A stretch of 64,000 nt of DNA from positions 183,188 to 247,187 of the forward strand of contig CAADRB010000037.1 of assembly GCA_900708905.1 (NCBI GenBank), in the 5' to 3' direction. The translations under genes were made by a program, and so were the position numbers. The DNA is from Hymenolepis diminuta (lineage: Eukaryota; Platyhelminthes; Cestoda; Cyclophyllidea; Hymenolepididae). Each line of letters opens with the position of its first letter. Positions within the stretch are counted from its first letter, which is position 1. Shown here piece by piece: positions 51,154 through 61,470 of this stretch. A model generated the notes under the pieces. The model was not told the origin of the DNA. It saw only the letters and a list, made by a program, of their open reading frames with translations, and did not search any database.

Positions 51154-54100
51154 TCAATCGACAGCTTCAGAAGATGAAATATCTTCCAACGTGCGTGTGG
51201 AAGGTCGAAAGGACATTCGTGATCGGTTGTAGTTCAGATCCATCTTGCCCAATGTACCGTCGTATCGATTTTTCACTATCTGAAGGGTAGAAAACATTTT
51301 CTCTGAGCATATTGCAGTTATATAAACGGGGAAGATAGTGATTTTAGCTACATCAACGCACAAATTATAATGTTAACAGGATTAAAAGCTTTACTCAAAC
51401 TTCTTTCGGGCCATCAGATACCACTAGAAACCAGAAAGAAAGAATACGTAAGTAATGACATAAGTCAACCACTCAAGACGGCAAGGAAGCCTTGGGTTTT
51501 ATCGGACTGTCATGGCTAAATACCCAATGTCATATCAAAAAGTATAAAACCCAACCTCAAGTGGACTGGTGCAGGAACAGTGAAATCCAAAGTTGCTAAT
51601 TGTATGCGACTGTTCCCAGGAAAGAAGACAAAAGGTTTCCACTGACAGTTCCACAAATATAACGATCAATAGTAACTTCAAGTGCCCGATTTCCGATTTT
51701 CTTAGATTTTACTATCGGCAAGGGTGGTTAAAACGCCTTAAATCAGAAAGTCATCCCAATACCTTCAGTGCGAGCCTCTGAGGTGATACATATTTTGAAC
51801 GAATGAGCATATCTACAACCCACAAAGCAGCAAAAAATGGCAGAGTTCAGAATTGTGAATACTTATTCGAATAGTATAATACACTTTAAGAAAAGGAAAT
51901 TACCCTTCTATCCCTTAGCTCAGCATGGGAACACAGAATATTTCAGGGCTCTTGGAGGTGCATCACAGGTTGGGACAGAGAAAAGTTGCCAGAACTTTGC
52001 CACTCATAAGTCATTACGAACTACACTATAAGTTAGGAAAAGCCAAGGACGGTAGGCAGGTATTTTCATTAGGAGATAAAGAGCATCAGGCTCCAAACAA
52101 AAGAGGGTAGAATAACAAAGTAAGGCTCCATGTACGGCGTTAAGAAAACGAAAATAAATTGATGAGGGTATTGAAAGGAAGAAGAAGTTCTCATAGAATA
52201 AGGTTCAATATGCTGAAAATGTGAAGTATCGTGTAGACAGCATTTTACTTAAAAACGATAAATGACATAGGACTGCATCAACAGTTAAACGTATCAGAAA
52301 AATTCAAGAATTCAAACAGTAATTTGAATTACAGCTACTGCAGAGTAAAAACAAACAACTCGTTAATTAGCTAGCGATCTTCCATTGGTTATTGCTTTTC
52401 GAATTGCTACTCTCAACACAAGATCACATTAAAAAAGCAGCCCTAGTACTTAGAGCAATGCCAGACTCGTACCGTGGGAGCAATGCGAATGCTTCCATAA
52501 ATTAAAATTAATTGCACTCAATACCAACAAGCAATTCACCCAGTCCAATTAGCCGACTACAAGAAATGGAGTCAATGCAAAAGACAATAAAACTTTGTAA
52601 TTAAATTTGCCTACTGATTTAAAATAAGTAACATGACGCACTTGAAGATATCTTTTTGGGACAGCAGTGCCGATTTCTTCTTGTACAAGCATGATATTGT
52701 CCGCCTCCTGACTAATTTTCCCCCCACCGTAGAGTGAAGCGATACTGAGGAGATGGTCATCATCCACTTTTCGTGGATGCACAACAAGAGTGAGATGTGC
52801 GCCGGAATCGGTAGAAAAGGCACGGAGACGCTCCACAAAACGATCCTGTCGGGTAAATTTCTCCTCCATACCACTTCGGCCTCCCGTCCCACCACAGCCC
52901 ATCATGAATTGAAGGTTATCTAGGATTACGTGTTCAACTCCCTCCTGTTTTACGCTTTCATCTAATGCCTACAAAAGGAAAGTATTTATGTCTGTTTGTT
53001 ATATTGGTGACATCGAATATGAAGGACGAAGCATTACACGTTCCCGAAATTTTTATCTATGTCATCACTAATCAATGAGACCTAATTATCTCGGCCTCAC
53101 AGTGGTTTATTTTAATTATCGAAATAAGATAATCAATTGATCCTTGAATGGGCACTGCAAGGGTTCAGTTTCCCCGTGGCGATGTCTGGAACCATTCAAC
53201 CTGTTCACGTCATCCCTCCTTTTAATAATGGTCCCGTTTCATTAAAAGAACACTTGCACTTTTGTCCTCACTCGCGTCTTTGCCCAAATGACTCAAATCA
53301 CTTTCGTATTTCCACACACACGCAGAAACACACCAACACCTACGATGCTTTCTGTTTGCCTTCGTCCTCAACTCCCTCTTACCCTCCTGAATTCTTATAG
53401 CAGTTCGTCACAATACATTTGGTCTAACCAGCTCATAGTATTCTGATTCACGATTATTGTTAGCTCTTACTCAAACATCTACAAACTGGTGACTGTTATT
53501 AGCTGTCAGCCGTAAGTTATGACCCTAACCGCAAAAAATGTCATACAGTACAAGTGTTAATGCTCCAGTTAACATAAATGCGCCCAATATGTACAGAAAT
53601 TAACTTAAAACAGATTTCAGATGCCAAAGACAATAGCTAGACCTCCTATATATTATCGAAGGTTCCTAGTTTCTACCTTCATAATTTATTCTAACATTTG
53701 AGTAGCACTGGGACGGTCCTTAACTACTCTGACCTACTTTCAGTGGAAGAATACTGAGTCTTACAGTTAGCACTAAACGGACGCCGCAATAGAATTACTA
53801 TGAAGAAAAATAACACTTCACATTCAGTGCTCGGAAGTCACGAAAAATGCAGATCAAGAACACCCTCCCAGGTATATTGTTTGCAACAGAGGATAGAAGG
53901 AAGACACCTCCACTAATACAAACATTGCAGTCACTGGTAGTGTACCCATACAATTTAAGCGCTACATCATTGGCACGTAACAATGAAATTGAAAATAGGG
54001 AGAAAGAGGGTGAGACTCACATCGAAAACCTCCTTTTCAGAAGGCCTTCCATGCATGTTGAGGAAGAGCATGGGCAGCTCTTGTTGAAAGGCTGTTGCCC

Positions 54101-54794
54101 AAGCAGCAACTCTGATTGGTGGCTGGGAATGAAGCGTCTCACTAAAATGAAAGATTACAATCAGATGGTCTACACAATTAGATTATTTCCAATTGATCAT
54201 ATGCACCTTATAGATTTCAAGATAGCGAATTATCATGCTCGAGTATTTATATAGTGTTCCACCCCTACATCTAACCATGATATTCTAAACTTGGAAAAAC
54301 TAGAAATAGGCTAAGATAAAAATTATTCTTCTCGAACTTAAATAGTTAAAATTTCAGAGTTTATAAGGCTATAGGCACAGTTACAAATAAAACAATAAAT
54401 TAGAATATAAAAATAATAGTTACATTTATAGCACACCAGAACATAATAGTTGCAAATAGAAAAAAATAACATAGTCAGAAAAATATCTTCGATGGACCTA
54501 CCCAGCGTACTGATGTAAAAGAGTACGACAAATTCGAGGAAGAGGCATCTCGAAACTGCCCCAAAGAGTTCGGACACCTTGCTCGGCTAAGTCGAGAGAG
54601 TATTCACAAGCGAATGTGGTTTTCCCAACTCCTGTCTTTCCTGAGAGAACAGTCATTTCGCGACTTCGAAAGCCCTTGAGAAGTTTATTTAGCTCTTTGA
54701 AGCGATTCCATTGAATTCCACGCATTTCAGCAACGTTGAGAATTTCATTAAGAGTCTTGTTTAGTAGTTCACCGTTGAATCTAACTATTTTCAT
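51154..54794 (-). CDS. TWNK: Mitochondrial replicative helicase Twinkle, helicase domain only
   Basis: Hexameric RecA/DnaB-type (T7 gp4-like) helicase that unwinds mitochondrial DNA. Exons: 54794-54502 (or from a splice acceptor at 54802), 54141-54021, 52968-52642, 51279-51154; 288 codons from the first Met. Walker A is SGKTGVGKTT (residues about 51-60), followed by TLWGSFEMPLPRICR. Walker B is HVILDNLQFMMG, then TLVVHPRKVDDDHL, SQEADNIMLVQE and KRYLQ joined to KNRYDGTLGKMDLNYN. All align with animal Twinkle. The human protein is 684 residues; its targeting peptide and primase-like N-terminal half have no counterpart here, since only about 0.5 kb separates this gene from SGF29 on the other strand. 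Either 5' exons lie far away, or the gene is truly short. An LTR-like repeat occupies the second intron. Confidence 0.88.
53025..53510 (+). repeat. LTR-like dispersed repeat, subfamily A (diverged)
   Basis: It has GTCATCACTAATCAATGAGA, CCTAATTATCTCGGCCTCAC, GGAACCATTCAACCTGTT and CACACACACGCAGAAACACA blocks in the same order as 28201-28683, and the GCTCTTACTCAAACATCTAC end shared with 44.1 kb. It lies in an intron of Twinkle, in the opposite orientation to the gene. Confidence 0.65.
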
Positions 54795-55286
54795 CGAATA
54801 GACTGAAAATCCGAGAACTACGAAAACACGGAGAAAAAATTCGGAAAAGTGTATTTAATACTAACAAAATGTACATTCTCAAAACAGACATAAAAATAAA
54901 GACCAAAAGGTCAAAAGGCATCAAAATGAATTAAAATAAAAATACATATATAAATCATATAAAATAATTCAGAAACACGTGATAACTGTAATTATTACAG
55001 GAATTCACAATGAGACGTTCAACGCTTTAAATGGCCTTGAGGGGAAGAGCCGCAGGTATTAGTTGGTTCAAAGATATTTTAATTTTCCGGGCCATTGAAA
55101 AAACTGTGGCTTTTATATTAGTTTTTCAATTAATAAAATACTTTTTTTAAAAGAGAACGTATCAACTCGTAATCCGTTGCTAATTTTCAGAAGAAATAAC
55201 CTTGAGCCAATTTAGTCAATCTAATCTTTTATTGGTTATTGTTGGCCGGATTCATTTGAAGTTTAATTTTATGTGTAGTTTCGCCA
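54795..55286. promoter_or_regulatory. Divergent intergenic region between Twinkle and SGF29
   Basis: Under 0.5 kb of AT-rich DNA separates the first exons of two divergent genes, so it probably serves as a shared promoter region. No TATA box clearly placed for either gene. Acceptor-like TTTTCAG (minus, ending at 54803) and TATGTGTAG (plus, ending at 55278) sit 8 nt before the two start codons. Confidence 0.4.
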
Positions 55287-57686
55287 ATGGAGAAAGAACT
55301 TGTTGAAAAGATGGAGGAACTGAAAAAAATATGCAAAGAAACTGTGGCATGTGGAACAAATATTTTTAACGTTTTAGAAAGCCGAACGAAATTGTTTATC
55401 TCAGGTTTCAACAATAGATTGGAGTCAAGCCAAAACCCACAAACCCAAATACATTTCCGAACAAAAGAAGCGATTGAATAAAAAGTTGCAAGAGACTTTT
55501 AATGAAGCCGAATCTCTACAAAAGTAAGCGAGCTTTACTCCGACTGTCTAATAAAGTTCGCAGAATCCTTCTTAAAGCCCAAGCCAAAATTTTGGAAATA
55601 CAGTCTATTGAGAACAAAATAAGTGGGAGTGTTATATATTTTTATATGTAAATAATTTAAGAAATGGTGAAGGGACCGAAAAATATGCGACGAGGTGTTC
55701 TTATGTCACTGCTTCAGGAAAGTGCGAGGTCTATTCCAATGTGGGCTGCAGACGTTGATCAGAGGTAGGATTTTCAGGTATTTATTTTAAAAATATTTTC
55801 CAGTCCTCCTCCACTTTGCGGCGCAATAGGGGCCCCCAATAATCTTGACAGTAATTTGGTTGCTCCTGGTGATTATGTCGCTGCCCTCGTGCCTGACTTG
55901 GAGTGTCCTGATGCTGAATTTGTTCCGAATGAAAGTTGGATTTTGGCTGAAGTGATTTCCTTTTCGCGGGAAAAGAAGAATTTCCAAGTTGAAGATGTTG
56001 ATGCTGAGGAAGGCAAAGTGTAAGTCTCTCACTTCTGACGAGTTTTGTCGTTTTTCAGTAATTTGGCTCTGTTTACTGATTTTACGCTCTCTTACATAAA
56101 TTCAGTCCAAAGTAAGTTAATAAGTTCAAATCACCGTTGCATTCAGCATTATCGCGACTAATTTGGTGCTTTTAGTTTTTCAACAAAATTCGTTATCGCC
56201 TTCATTTTTTTCTTTCCACTTCTTCAGAAACGACAAGTAACTTTATGCTAACTCCTAAATTTTGCCGTTTCTCTCTTGCCTGATATATTTTTCGAGTGTT
56301 CTTCCGCATGGTTTGTTCTTACCGACTCCATTTTATTTTTATCATAGTTTTATAGAGACGTTTTTTATTGTTTAGACGTTACACTCTGGATCGTTCCAAG
56401 GTGATCTTACTCCCCAAGTGGAAGGCGAATCCGATCTTAAACCCTGAAGCTGTTTTTCGCAAAGGAACTGTAAGACTTTGTACTGGATATATTCCTTTTT
56501 TTCTAACGAATAAAGATTTTTGCCAGTTGTTTATACGGTGAACTTTTCCAGTTAATATTATTTCGTTATATAATGTTCTAACATCTTGTCTTTTCTTTCT
56601 TCTCTACTACTACTTTGTAGATATTTTGGGATTGTTAGCTGCAATTACAGTATGTTCTAACTATGTGCCACTGATGTATATCGTCGAGTTTTTCTCCGCT
56701 TAAGGCGATCACTTTTCCTTTTGCATTTTTTACCTTGTCTCTAAGTTCTTGTGTTTTTTCATTTGAATATTCTCCCGTTTTCTGAAGCGTTTGTAAGATT
56801 CACGCTTGCTATTATTTAGCTTATGAAATTACATTCCTGATATCTAAAATATCATTTATTCTTTTCTCTTGTATGCAATGTAGTTTAGATGTAAAGACTT
56901 AACCTCTTCGACAAGCCTTATTTCTTTGAGGCTAGAGATTTTTATTTGAAAGAGGATCACTTTGTTTCTAATACAAATTGTGATAAAATTCGATGTTCAT
57001 TTTATGTATAGGAATGTAGTAATCGAACTTCTCAAGTAATAGCTCGATTTCTGCTAGCACTCTTTATTAGACAGACTTCACCTGTGTCGTTGGCCATTCA
57101 GCTCACGACGGAACTTGAACCCTTGACATTGCATGGTAACCACTATGTATCCGACGGACAAAAATGTGCAATAGGAACGTAACTACTTTGCATTTGATAT
57201 TTCGTGGTGAATTTGAATAACTTAGTCGAGCTTCACTTACAAAACCGGCAAATATTATGAACAATATTTGTGTAAAAGGAATCATTTCCTCAAGTAAATC
57301 AAGAGCTTCAATATGGCAATTATGTTGAGGAATATGATTTGGTCACAGCAGTGTGACCTCAACATTTACTAGTTGATTTAATCATTTTAGCTGGTTCTTG
57401 CATTGTATCCTCAGACGACTTGCTTCTATCGAGCTATTGTGGATACGCACCCAATGCATGTAAGCCTTTTATTCCTGTGGTTTGTTCGTTCTGACTTAGA
57501 TATTTATTGGTTTTTTTCCTTTTATAGGCCCACGACGAATACTCGCTATACTTTGAAGATCCAAGTTATCCCGATGGGTACGCCCCCTCAATTCGCATTC
57601 CGCAGCGCTACGTTATTCTCTGTCCTGAATGCGATCGCAAAAGTACGAGGCACAGCCGCGGTCGACTCTCAGGCATAAAAAATTAA
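55287..57686 (+). CDS. SGF29: SAGA-associated factor 29 (tandem Tudor histone reader)
   Basis: Chromatin reader of SAGA-type acetyltransferase complexes that binds H3K4me2/3. Eight exons: 55287-55370, 55405-55523, 55564-55628, 55662-55764, 55804-56019, 56376-56469, 57391-57459, 57528-57686; 302 codons against 293 in human, in frame throughout. The N-terminal coiled coil is residues about 1-90 (EKMEELKKICKE, KKRLNKKLQETFNEAESLQ). It is followed by the signature MRRGVLMSLLQESARSIPMW and PPPLCGAIGAP. The tandem Tudor part runs from GDYVAALVPD through ESWILAEVISFSREKKNFQV to the C-terminus; VLALYPQTTCFYRA and EYSLYFEDPSYPDGYAP hold the conserved aromatic residues of the methyl-lysine pocket. The first four introns are 34, 40, 33 and 39 nt. 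The C-terminus has a basic extension (RKSTRHSRGR) beyond the usual end. Divergent from Twinkle. Confidence 0.95.
57005..57165 (-). repeat. SINE-like element in SGF29 intron 6
   Basis: The minus strand reads GTCGGATACATAGTGGTTAC then GTCAAGGGTTCAAGTTCC, a good B box at tRNA-like spacing. It resembles the plus-strand element near 58.05 kb. Confidence 0.5.
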
Positions 57687-57751
57687 TTGTACACCTTCCA
57701 GTTTCCATTTTTATCTATATTTAATTTTTAAGATAAACAATATTATAAAAC

Positions 57752-58059
57752 TTATGATTCTGTATCTGAAATAGAGTTGTGTAAGTTATCAAGGAGATCG
57801 GAATGTAGGAGGGGGTCGGTTTCTTCATTTGATACGTCATTGAGGAGATTGTTTTCTGCATTTGTCAGAACATCGTACAGGACAACTGATCGCATGCCGT
57901 CGATACTTTTAACAAGATCATTTGAGGTGGGATTATTCGACCCCTTTATACGTGCAAGTTTCCGCTCTAAAAAAGTGTAAAACAAGAATTTGCTTAACGC
58001 CAACCCAAAATGGACAGATATTCTTCTGAAGTCAATTCTCGTATCTTAATGGTTTCCAT
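57752..58059 (-). CDS. Possible small two-exon gene, unknown function
   Basis: Exon 1 58059-58005 (ATG, METIKIRELTSEEYLSIL) and exon 2 57966-57752 join in frame over a 38-nt GT-AG intron with a T-rich acceptor (CACTTTTTTAG), giving 89 codons. Exon 2 looks coding: polar and acidic, with SIDGMRSVVLYDVL and an Asp/Leu/Ser-rich C-terminus (NEETDPLLHSDLLDNL). No family recognised. It converges on SGF29, whose stop is only 65 nt away. The doubt is exon 1, which overlaps on the opposite strand a SINE-like B-box block (CAAGTTCGAATCGGG just upstream of the ATG), so the true first exon may lie elsewhere. Confidence 0.4.
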
Positions 58060-58185
58060 TATAATTTCAAGTTCGAATCGGGATAAGTCTCCCCTATCCG
58101 GTCGCAAGAACTCCAGCGGTTAGCGACCTTCCACAGTCAGGGAATCCGCCACTAGAGATTGTGGAGTTGTGAGAGCCTTGAGATA
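58025..58185 (+). repeat. SINE-like element
   Basis: CTTAATGGTTTCCATTATAA then TTTCAAGTTCGAATCGGG parallels the element at 57.0-57.2 kb in reverse, with a B box and a body reaching about GTTGTGAGAGCC. It lies between the small minus-strand gene and PHAX and overlaps the proposed first exon of the former. Confidence 0.4.
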
Positions 58186-58447
58186 ATATTAATTTGATTG
58201 TTAAGAACAAGTGACAGATATAACAAATTTAGAAGTTCAAAATTAGTTGAAAATTAAAATTTATTGGTACTGTTTACAAAAATCATGACAACGCAAAACA
58301 AAAAGAAAAAAATTATGTGGGTTTTGAAAGTTTTTTGTCTCTTAAAGCTAACTAACTGAAATTTTGATCAATTGAAACTTCTGAATAGTGTGTTGTTAAA
58401 TTTATTTCATATATGCGCGTTAGTTCGAAAATTATCAGCTTTAACCA

Positions 58448-60308
58448 ATGGATGTCTTCGGGTCTCGAGAACTTTCCAGTGGAGAAGTTTCTTCTGCTAG
58501 CAGCGATGGTGAACTCCCCCCTAAAATAATCCGTATATTCCTACTTATGTATTTAAGACATTTAATTTAGGACGAAATTTCCCTCAATCTGAACCGCAGT
58601 CCAAAAAGTTTAAAAATACTGTTTGGCAGTCAGTTTTATACGAAAATACTCTTGAAAATGCCTTTAAATCCACAGATCTAAATTCGGTATGTTAATAAGC
58701 TTTTTACATGTTTTTTTAGAAAGAAATTTCTGTTGAACGGGGTGAAGAAAGTTATGCTTTTAATATAAGTGATATTGATTCTGATCTATCTGGTCCCGAC
58801 ATTATGCAGCCTAAAACATGTAGAAAGCGTAAAAGAAAGAATGCTTTTCCACCTCGAAAATATGACACATCTATTTCGCGTAGTTACTATGGTGTCAATT
58901 TTGCAAGTTCGCCAGAAGAGGTCGCCAAAGCAATTGTTGATATCTTAGGAGAACAACGTGTTGATTTAGTTGGTATATTTCAACATTAACTAAGCAGTCT
59001 ACCCATTTGATAACTGTTCATTTTTTTTCATTCACTTTAGATAAGATTGTCCAAACTCTGGGTGTAAAAAGAGCATTGGAGTTTTGTTATTTAACTGAAG
59101 ATATACAAAATCTTGGTGGCTTGCCGACAGCGGTAGGTATTTCTTAAATTTCTATTGATAATATGGAATTGATTTTTTTTATTCAAAATGTAGGATGGTG
59201 CACGTCGGCGTACACCCGGAGGAACTTATTTCTTCATTATTCGTGAATCGCCCGATATCTCTAAGGCGGAAAAGAAGACCATCTTTAGGGAGGATGCCGC
59301 TGCTAAAATGCGTAAAAAGCGGTGAGTACAATTCTTCTCCTGATACCCTTTAAATCACATTTATCATTCATGAGTTCTTTATATTATCTTTGTGATGCCT
59401 CTCGGTTTCGGTGTTCGTTGTGTTGAACTCTCACCCATATAACCATGCGTGAATTAAAGCTACACCACGTTATTGAAATTTTAATTATTCAGTAAATGGT
59501 TCGATGAACAACCAATCGGATATATGAAATTATTTTTTATTCTAGTAATTGTCTTTGGCCAGTTTGGCTTAGTTTGATTCTACGTTTGTATTCTCTCGGT
59601 GGTTTTTATTTCTAATTGTATTAAATCATCTCTTACTCTGTAGTAATTTTATTATTCTAATAAGTTAATAAATATCGTTGGACACTCTGCTATAGTTTGC
59701 TCTTTTGTAAATGTTTTTACCTGCAAAGTAATCTTCCTTCTTAGTCCTGTAATTATGTCTGTTGGAGTAATTGTGGGAACTTCAGTTTTTTATATAAGTT
59801 TATTAAAAAATTCTCGTCTATGTAATCGCTGACTGTGAAATCTATGCAATCTTTTCACACCTATTAGAGGAATGGAAGATTTTGTTGCGAATAATTTATT
59901 AGGCAGAACAGAATTATGTCATCATACTTACAGATATTAATGTTGCGTAAACGATGAGGTCAAGTTAAGTTACACAGGAATTACTAAATGAGTGGACGAT
60001 GATATTTGGGTTACATAAATTGTCTTCTAAACTCTCAGTCAAATGGCAAAAAAACTTGCAATTTTAGGGCTAGTTTCTGCAAGGCAGTTTGGATTTAATG
60101 ATTAACAGACCATTCTCGTGTCGGTATTTTCTAAGTTGACTGAACTCTTCCTTGCAGAATTCAAAGAGAGCAGCGTCGTAAAGAAAAGTTACAAGCTTTA
60201 GCTGCTACTTCCCCTTCCTCCTCAATACTCAAAACGACGGAGGTTATGGATGAAGGTGAGATTGTTGACATCGAGAATATCCCCTCTCCCAACATTGAAA
60301 TTGAGTAA
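58448..60308 (+). CDS. PHAX: Phosphorylated adaptor for RNA export
   Basis: Adaptor that links capped U snRNA (through the cap-binding complex) to the CRM1 export receptor in the nucleus. Six exons: 58448-58508, 58571-58686, 58720-58972, 59041-59132, 59194-59321, 60158-60308; 266 codons against 394 in human, ending in TAA. KNTVWQSVLYENTLENAF (about residues 32-49) is the N-terminal conserved block. A basic KRKRKNAFPPRKYD follows. The RNA-binding domain runs from VAKAIVDILGEQRVDLVDKI through TLGVKRALEFCYLTEDIQNL to GGLPTADGARRRTPGG and TYFFIIRE, the family signature. It lacks much of the human central and C-terminal acidic regions. Introns are 62, 33, 68, 61 and 836 nt. An acceptor-like ATTATCAG lies about 10 nt upstream of the ATG. 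Confidence 0.93.
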
Positions 60309-61470
60309 CGTACTGTCTGTGTCTTTTCGCATTTGAATGAGTAAGTGTTTTCCAATTGTGTGTGTAAATTCTTTCTCAAACATTACCGTTATTCCTTTCT
60401 AATTCCAGTTCAAGTCTTTCTACTGTGTGCAGTTTTCTAATATGGTGAGTCAGACCGCATGATGTCTTTAAGAATGGATATCTCATCAGCTTGTCTTCGA
60501 CTAAGCTGAATTGACGAGAATCATAACTATCTGACGGATTCTAAATTGATTGTTTTCTTTTCTAGTTTTCGAGCGTTGGAAATCTTAATATTTTATGCTG
60601 CGACCTCCACGGTGTATCAGATGGTGAACATTTATTATATGTATCGGTGGATGAAGTTGTTCTCTTTTGATTTTAAATTAATTTTCCGATATTTTTAGGG
60701 ACTGGTTAGGCTTAGGTAGTCGACAGTAGAATTTGTCCAGCATCAGTGAGGGGGTGATCTTAAGTTTGTATTTTACTGAAAACCAGTGGGAAAATAAGTA
60801 AGATTCCGTCCAAATTGTGCATGGTTATGTCTGGTTAGAAATAGCTAATTTTTAGTCTCCGTAAGTGAGATGTGCAATTTATCATCAATTAATCCTAAAA
60901 ATCCTTAATATTACCGGCAATTTCAATTTTTTTTTCTTGAAATTAAGAAGTGTTGGAAAAAAGCTAACGCAGCCAGATTCAATACATGAGATTTCGGAGT
61001 CTTTTAAATATTTCTAAAATGTTATTGTTCATTTAATTAAAAGAAATAATTTTTGAATAATATTTTTATAGAAGTTTGACGACATATTATCAACATTAGA
61101 TTGTTGTTTGTTCACACCTCCATAGATTTTTTTACTGGAATGACCCGGCACAAATTTAAAAAATAACTGTTTTTAAGTTTGGATTTGCGTTATTTTATTT
61201 CATTGAGAATTCGATATAACTTGTTTCGGTTGAGTTTTTCCAATAAAATGAAGTTTTTCGTCTATTTTTTACTTATATGCACAAGGGTTTTATAGTACGT
61301 TTAATGTGTCTATCTTCTTATCATTTTTTTAAAATTTCATTGTAATTTTGCTATTTTTTCGTACTTTGAACTTATATTTATTGCGCCGCATCGTTCACAA
61401 TCTGTACGTGATTATCTTAATGTCCATTTTCAGACTGCATCTCTTTTGTTTCCCTAAGTTAATGTGTACT
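60309..61470. other. Intergenic, no gene seen
   Basis: 3' flank of PHAX and upstream region of the next gene; AT- and T-rich. No AATAAA was noticed close to the PHAX stop. One AATAAA lies near 61.24 kb, too far to assign with confidence. Confidence 0.4.

Noticed and set aside
53847..54254. 135-codon plus-strand frame
   Set aside because: It is antisense to a well-supported Twinkle exon (54141-54021) and has no recognisable motif.
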